DNA of 64,000 bases, taken from contig CM053030.1 of NCBI GenBank assembly GCA_028564925.1, forward strand, positions 270,729,992 to 270,793,991, given 5' to 3'. The first letter of the stretch is position 1; the number at the start of each line of letters is the position of its first letter. Under the pieces are notes generated by a model, which did not search any database, was not told where the DNA came from, and was given only the letters and a program-made list of their open reading frames with translations. This DNA is from Lithobates sylvaticus (Eukaryota; Chordata; Amphibia; Anura; Ranidae). This document shows, in pieces, positions 59,669 to 64,000 of this stretch. The position numbers were made by a program, and so were the translations under genes.

Positions 59669-60242
59669 GACTGAAATCGCAAGAAAGGTGCTGAAAGAAA
59701 TAGCTGTTGGTGAGTTGAATCCAAATGAAACAGTTCAAGCTAACCTGGAAGCGCAACTACTCTCAAAGCTAGACCACCCAGCCATTGTGAAGTTTCATTC
59801 AAGCTTTCTAGAGAATGCAAGTTTCTGCATCATCACTGAGTATTGTGAGGGTCAAGACCTTGATTATAAGGTACAAGAATACAAGAAAAATGGTGATGTA
59901 ATTCCTGAAAGTCAAGTGACAGAATGGTTGATCCAGTTACTGCTTGGTGTAAATTATATGCATGAAAGGAGAATTCTTCACAGAGATTTAAAAGCAAAGA
60001 ACATTTTTCTGAAGAACAATCTGCTTAAAATTGGGGATTTTGGGGTTTCTTGCCTTCTGATGGGATCCAGTGACCTGGCAACAACTTTCACTGGGACTCC
60101 ATACTATATGAGCCCTGAAGTCTTGAATCACCAGGGATACGATTCGAAATCTGACATTTGGAGTGGATCCGCTCTGGTATTTGGCAGACGAGGAAAAGGT
60201 GGACGTGCTGAGGAGATGACAGTGGCCTATAGCTTTGATTGA
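59669..60242 (+). pseudogene. NEK11: NEK11 kinase fragment, right palindrome arm, intronless and chimeric
   Basis: From AGGACTGAAATCGCAAGAAAG the frame enters the NEK11 kinase domain at VLKEIAVGELNPNETV. The match to vertebrate NEK11 (from memory) continues to SDIWS, about 160 residues. Kept are the beta-3 Lys (K3 counted from the ATG at 59688), the catalytic loop HRDLKAKN (98-105), DFG (117-119) and SPE (142-144). The glycine loop before it and the C-lobe after DIWS are absent. From residue 160 the frame runs on for 25 residues of unrelated sequence to a stop. No introns interrupt a region that is multi-exonic in the parent gene, which suggests a captured cDNA. The frame is open with no visible damage, so capture is recent or the piece is constrained. 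NEK11 is a NIMA-related kinase linked to DNA-damage checkpoints. This fragment alone should not be an active kinase. Confidence 0.85.
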
Positions 60243-60527
60243 AATGCTGATATACATTTGATTTCTGGTGAGTGCATCCCCAAAGGGGAGTGTGATCTGC
60301 ACGCGGTGAAATAATCACTTGTCCGGTGGAAGGCGTATCACTATACATCCAGAATTTTTGGTTCACTGCACCAATATAGACTATATTCCGGGACACCATG
60401 ATGTTTTATGAACTCTTTTTTTCCAAAAAGACTGTATTTTAGCGCTGCTGCAATATTTATTAGGATAAGTGCCTTTCCTTTGCAGGATTTGGTGATTTTA
60501 CCTGGACTTTTATATTGCCTTTTTACC

Positions 60528-60687
60528 GTATTGTATTGTATTTATAGTAGCTGCTTTAGTTATATCGGGTAGTCATTACCAGATATTTTTACGTGTTTTA
60601 TCTTCCATATTTTAAGTACATTGAAATCCAGGAGCGCGGAGCGATAGTCCCAGAGGGCGGCATATTTTTGTGGCACTATCCGTATAT

Positions 60688-60730
<43 letters not shown>

Positions 60731-61818
60731 TATATATATTTTTGTAATAATTATTTTTGTTATTGTTTTGTAGTCCTTTTTATCCTTTAACCTTTGGATG
60801 GAATATGATTATTTTAGATATTTATGAATTAGATGATGAGGTTTTAATATACAATTATTAAATGTATTTTTGGATGTTTTAAATAAGATCATGCCAGATA
60901 CTTGCAGAGAGGACTTATATGGGAGAATAATGTAATGATCGATTTATAAATAATGGTTGTACACAGAGGCCTGTATAAGTATTGAGATACAACATAAACT
61001 ATGATTGAAATTGTTTATAGTTTGGAGTCGGTAGTAACCAAGGGTTATTTAGTATGGTTAATATCCTATAACCGCCAGTGTGCACCTTTTTAGTCTGGTG
61101 GTTTAGGGTTTATAAAGAGTTCATTTCAATTAGGAATATTCATATAAATTCTGGAATGCCGTGGCGTAAGACAAAGTCGTAATGACGAAACGAAACGCGT
61201 CAGCGCGTGATCTTACGGCGACCGGAAGTGACGCAATAGACGCGTGCGTTCCAAGGACCCAGCTTGACGACTGGAAGGAGGAAGTGCAAAGCAGTGAGTT
61301 TACTGAGACCTTTCCCGCTGCACTTCTGGCATCTCTGGTTCCCCAGCTTGAGGGATAGATAGATTGGTATACCGACACCAATCTATACGATCAACTTGGA
61401 CAAGGCATGTGAAAGTTTTAATATAAATATTGAATTTTAACGGATGAATACAATAAAAGGTCAAACGGAACTGTTCTATGTGGACTTTTCTTCCTATGTT
61501 CCTGGATTTCATGATCCCTAAGACTTTTCAGTGTTCCCGGATTTCCTGTTCCCTGAGGCTCTCCAATGTGGATCGATCGATCCGTGTATGGGACAAGATA
61601 CTGATTTTGACTGCGGCATGATTATTACATCATTTTGGTGAATTTAAATCCCAGCGGGGTGTGTGGAGGAATTTGGTGATAGGTGCACTCTTCAACAGAT
61701 TACGGATTAGGCCCACCAGCTTTATCCACCAAGGACTGTCCGGCTATCATTATCTGCTAATTTTGTCTCTAATTGTTCAATATTTTATATTTAAAATCCG
61801 TATGTGTTATTTTATGTG
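60528..61818. repeat. Unclassified repeat-like region with GAAACGCGTCAGCGCG
   Basis: It follows the right palindrome arm directly and looks like its natural continuation. It contains a TA/T microsatellite (about 60690-60740) and near 61190 the phrase GACGAAACGAAACGCGTCAG, resembling an ACGCGT-containing phrase I recall from frog repeats. No credible frame. Class unknown. Confidence 0.4.
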
Positions 61819-62517
61819 TGTTACGCTCCGGGTATGGCGGGAAATGGGAGGTGGATCCCCTATGTCAATGAGGCGATAGCACGGGTTGTATTGGAGGACC
61901 GGTTCTAATGTTGCTACTGGTTTTCACTAGAGCCCGCCGCAAGGCGGGATGGACTTGCAGCGGCGGTAGCAACCAGGTCGTGTCCTCCAATAGCAACTCA
62001 ACCCCAATGACAGCTGAGAAAGGCACGGTACACAGGGATAAGGCAGAGGCGAGGTCAAACGTAGCAAAAGGTCGAGGCAGGTGGCAATGGTTCGTAGTCA
62101 GGGGCAACAGCAGGGGTCTGGATACACAAGCAGGAGCAAAACCACACAAACGCTTTCACTGGGCACTAAGGCAACACAAGATCCGGCCAGGATAGGAAGG
62201 GGAAGTGGGTTTATGAGGAATTTGGGTGTAACAGTAATTTGGGGCAGGCACCAATCACTTGTGCGCTGGCCCTTTAAGATATGGCCGAGTTGCGCGCGCG
62301 CGCCTGGGGAGCGGGGACGCGCGCGCAGGGAGACACAGGCGGGGGGCAGGTGAGGAGAGAGAGATGCGATCCCGGGGCGGACGGAGGCCGCCGCGAGGAT
62401 CGCATCCCATCGGCAGAGCAGCGCCTGCGGTCAGAGGAGCTGACCGAGGCGCTGCAGGACAACGGGTGCCGTGAGCGCTCCGGGATGGAGGGGACACCCG
62501 GAGCGCTCGGCGTAACA
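61819..62517 (-). repeat. 3' LTR of a minus-strand Ty3/gypsy fossil
   Basis: The ends are TGTTACGCTCCGG at 61819 and CGGCGTAACA at 62517, giving an inverted TGTTACG terminus. A C-rich tract (TACCCCCCCTTGGG) follows at 62518, the complement of a polypurine tract, which fixes the orientation. CpG- and GC-rich between 62280 and 62470. The partner LTR lies outside the window. Confidence 0.75.
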
Positions 62518-64000
62518 GTACCCCCCCTTGGGTCTCCCCCTCTTCTTGGGTCTCCCCCTCCTCCTGGAGCCCCAGAAGCTGAGGATGAGATCTTTGTCTA
62601 TGATGTTACCCTCAGGTCCCCAGGACCTCTCCTCAGGACCACAATTCTCCCAGTCAACAAGATAGAACCGCTTACCTCGGACGGTTCTAGAGGCGAGGAT
62701 CTCTTTAACGGAGAAGATGTCAGAGGACCCGGAGACAGGAGCAGGAGCGATGACCTTGGTGGAAAAGCGATTAATGATAAAGGGTTTGAGGAGGGAAACA
62801 TGGAAAGAGTTGGGGATGCGGAGGGAAGGGGGAAGATGCAATTTGTAGGACACGGAATTGATCCGAGCCTTGACCTTGAATGGACCGAGGTAGCGGGGAC
62901 CCAACTTGTAACTGGGGATGCGGAACCTGATGTACCTGGAGGAGAGCCACACCCTATCACCAGGGGAGAAGACAGGAGGAGGTCTTCTTTTACTGTCAGC
63001 ATGTTTCTTCATGCGAGAAGAGGCCAGGACAAGCGACTTTTGAGTCTCTTTCCAGATGGACGACAGCTCTTGGGTGACTTCGTCTACAGCAGGGACTCCG
63101 GAAGAAGTGGGGAAGGGTAGGGGGGGTAGAGGATGACGGCCGTATACTACAAAGAAGGGTGATCTAGAGGAGGACTCAGACTCCTTCAGGTTGTAAGAAA
63201 ATTCGGCCCAGGGCAAGAGGGCTCTCCAGAATTTAGACACGAACTGAACGCCTCTATCCGAGACGATGTGAGATAGAAGTCCATGAAGACGAAAAATCTG
63301 GAGGAAGAAATGTTTTGCAAGTTTAGGTGCAGAAGGGAGACCTGGAAGCGGGACAAAATGCGCCATTTTTGAGAAGCGATCAACGACCACCCATATGGCT
63401 GTATGGCCGTGGGAAGGAGGAAGGTCCGTGATGAAGTCCATAGCTATGTGGGCCCAAGGTTGTTCCGGCACAGGCAAAGGATGAAGAAGACCAGCAGGCT
63501 TTTGGTGAGGGGTCTTGTCTCAAGCACATATAGTACAGGCTTGTACAAAGTCTGTCACATCCTTTTCTAAGGAGGGCCACCAGTAATACCTGGAAATCAG
63601 TTGGGAGGACTGCTTGACTCCAGGATGACCAGCTAGCTGAGAGGAGTGGCCCCATTTGAGAATCTGAAGACGAAGACGTGGGGGGACCAAGGTTTTCCCA
63701 GGAGGAACTTGCACCAAAGAGGCAGGGGCAGAAGAGATCAGACACTCAGGGGGTATAATGTGTTGTACCGGAGACTCGGAAGTATCGGTGGAACGTGATA
63801 GGATGTCAGCCCTGACATTTTTGTCCGCGGGACGGAAATGGATCTCAAAATTGAAGCGAGCAAAAAACAACGACCTAGCTTGACGTGGGTTTAATCGCTG
63901 GGCAGACGGGAGATAAGAGAGATTTTTGTGATCCGTGAAGATCGTGATGGGGTGAACGGATCCCTCAAGGAGATGTCTCCATTCCTCGAGTGCCAGCTTA
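62518..64000 (-). pseudogene. Ty3/gypsy chromovirus pol fossil (RNase H, integrase, chromodomain)
   Basis: Minus-strand coding runs off the right edge. From the edge inward: an RNase H end (FTDHKNLSYL-like, then FFARFNFEIHFRPADKN), an integrase zinc-binding region (GHPGVKQSSQLISRYYWWPS, ACTICA), a core with MDFITDLPPSHGHTAIWVVV and HIVSDRGVQFVSKFW, the C-terminal LGPRYLGPFKVKARINSVSY and SFHVSLLKP, then a chromodomain-like VKEILASRTVRGKRFYLVDW. Same branch as the 42970 element but a different family by LTR. Broken, with about two to three breaks. Not a host gene. Confidence 0.85.

Larger units (their letters stand above)
58786..60527. repeat. Perfect palindrome, two 871-bp arms, no spacer
   Basis: The centre is between 59656 and 59657, in the sequence CCTGATCAGGTGATCACC. 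From there the arms agree base for base wherever I compared them, and the translated frames of the two arms are identical at mirrored positions. They end at GGTAAAAAGG (58786) and CCTTTTTACC (60527). On the left a TA microsatellite adjoins. On the right the sequence continues without it. Each arm contains a NEK11 fragment next to the axis and about 360 bp of repeat-like DNA outside it. It could be a real recent inverted duplication or an assembly artefact. Confidence 0.92.

Noticed and set aside
62281-63120. 279-codon plus-strand frame
   Set aside because: It overlaps the LTR and is antisense to the pol fossil, which has clear integrase and chromodomain motifs on the other strand.

Overview
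The window looks like a piece of a large vertebrate genome, most probably an anuran amphibian of the ranid type. The basis is the density and kind of repeats: foldback MITEs, PIF/Harbinger-like TAA-flanked elements, hAT, Tc1, a tRNA-headed SINE with a V-SINE-like core, an L1/Tx1-type LINE tail and Ty3/gypsy chromoviruses. Several of these resemble families I associate with Rana-like frogs, and the only cellular gene sequence is a vertebrate kinase (NEK11). The species assignment is inference. No ordinary intron-exon host gene was recognised. Almost everything explained is mobile DNA, often nested.

Layout. 1-17.4 kb: short foldback and Harbinger-like elements (one inserted in another at 7.2-9.0 kb), two Tc1 remnants (3.5-4.9 kb), two adjacent minisatellites (5.5-7.1 kb), a hAT-like foldback element between TA repeats (11.6-12.6 kb) and a 5'-truncated LINE (16.2-17.4 kb). 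18.05-23.76 kb: a 5.7 kb hAT element with a recognisable minus-strand transposase, a TATA box and a perfect 8-bp target duplication, inside one unit of a 417-bp tandem repeat whose neighbour shows the empty site. 25-31 kb: a solo LTR, more MITEs and a small gag-only Ty3/gypsy fossil. 31.7-37.1 kb: a cluster of inverted GC-rich modules, including a TAA-flanked 2.5 kb composite element and a 264-bp A run. 37-42.8 kb: Harbinger-like copies, a Tc1 foldback made of two head-to-head C-terminal halves, and a SINE. 42.97-52.45 kb: a young Ty3/gypsy chromovirus fossil with both LTRs, split by a 2.86 kb hAT foldback. 53.98-56.56 kb: a second hAT-like family with a TATA box, a 107-bp tandem array and a small open RG-rich frame. 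56.97-58.75 kb: another gag/protease fossil. 58.79-60.53 kb: a perfect 1,742-bp palindrome without spacer, each arm carrying the same intronless piece of NEK11. 61.8-64 kb: the 3' LTR and pol of a fourth Ty3/gypsy fossil on the minus strand, running off the window.

How parts relate. The elements give a relative chronology: the 47.2 kb hAT derivative is younger than the chromovirus it split, the 7.4 kb MITE is younger than its host MITE, and the 39.2 kb MITE is younger than the Tc1 foldback. The 5.7 kb hAT and the 2.86 kb foldback share their ends, so the first represents the likely source family of the enzyme that moved the second. The NEK11 palindrome is the most unusual object and needs an artefact check before any biological reading.
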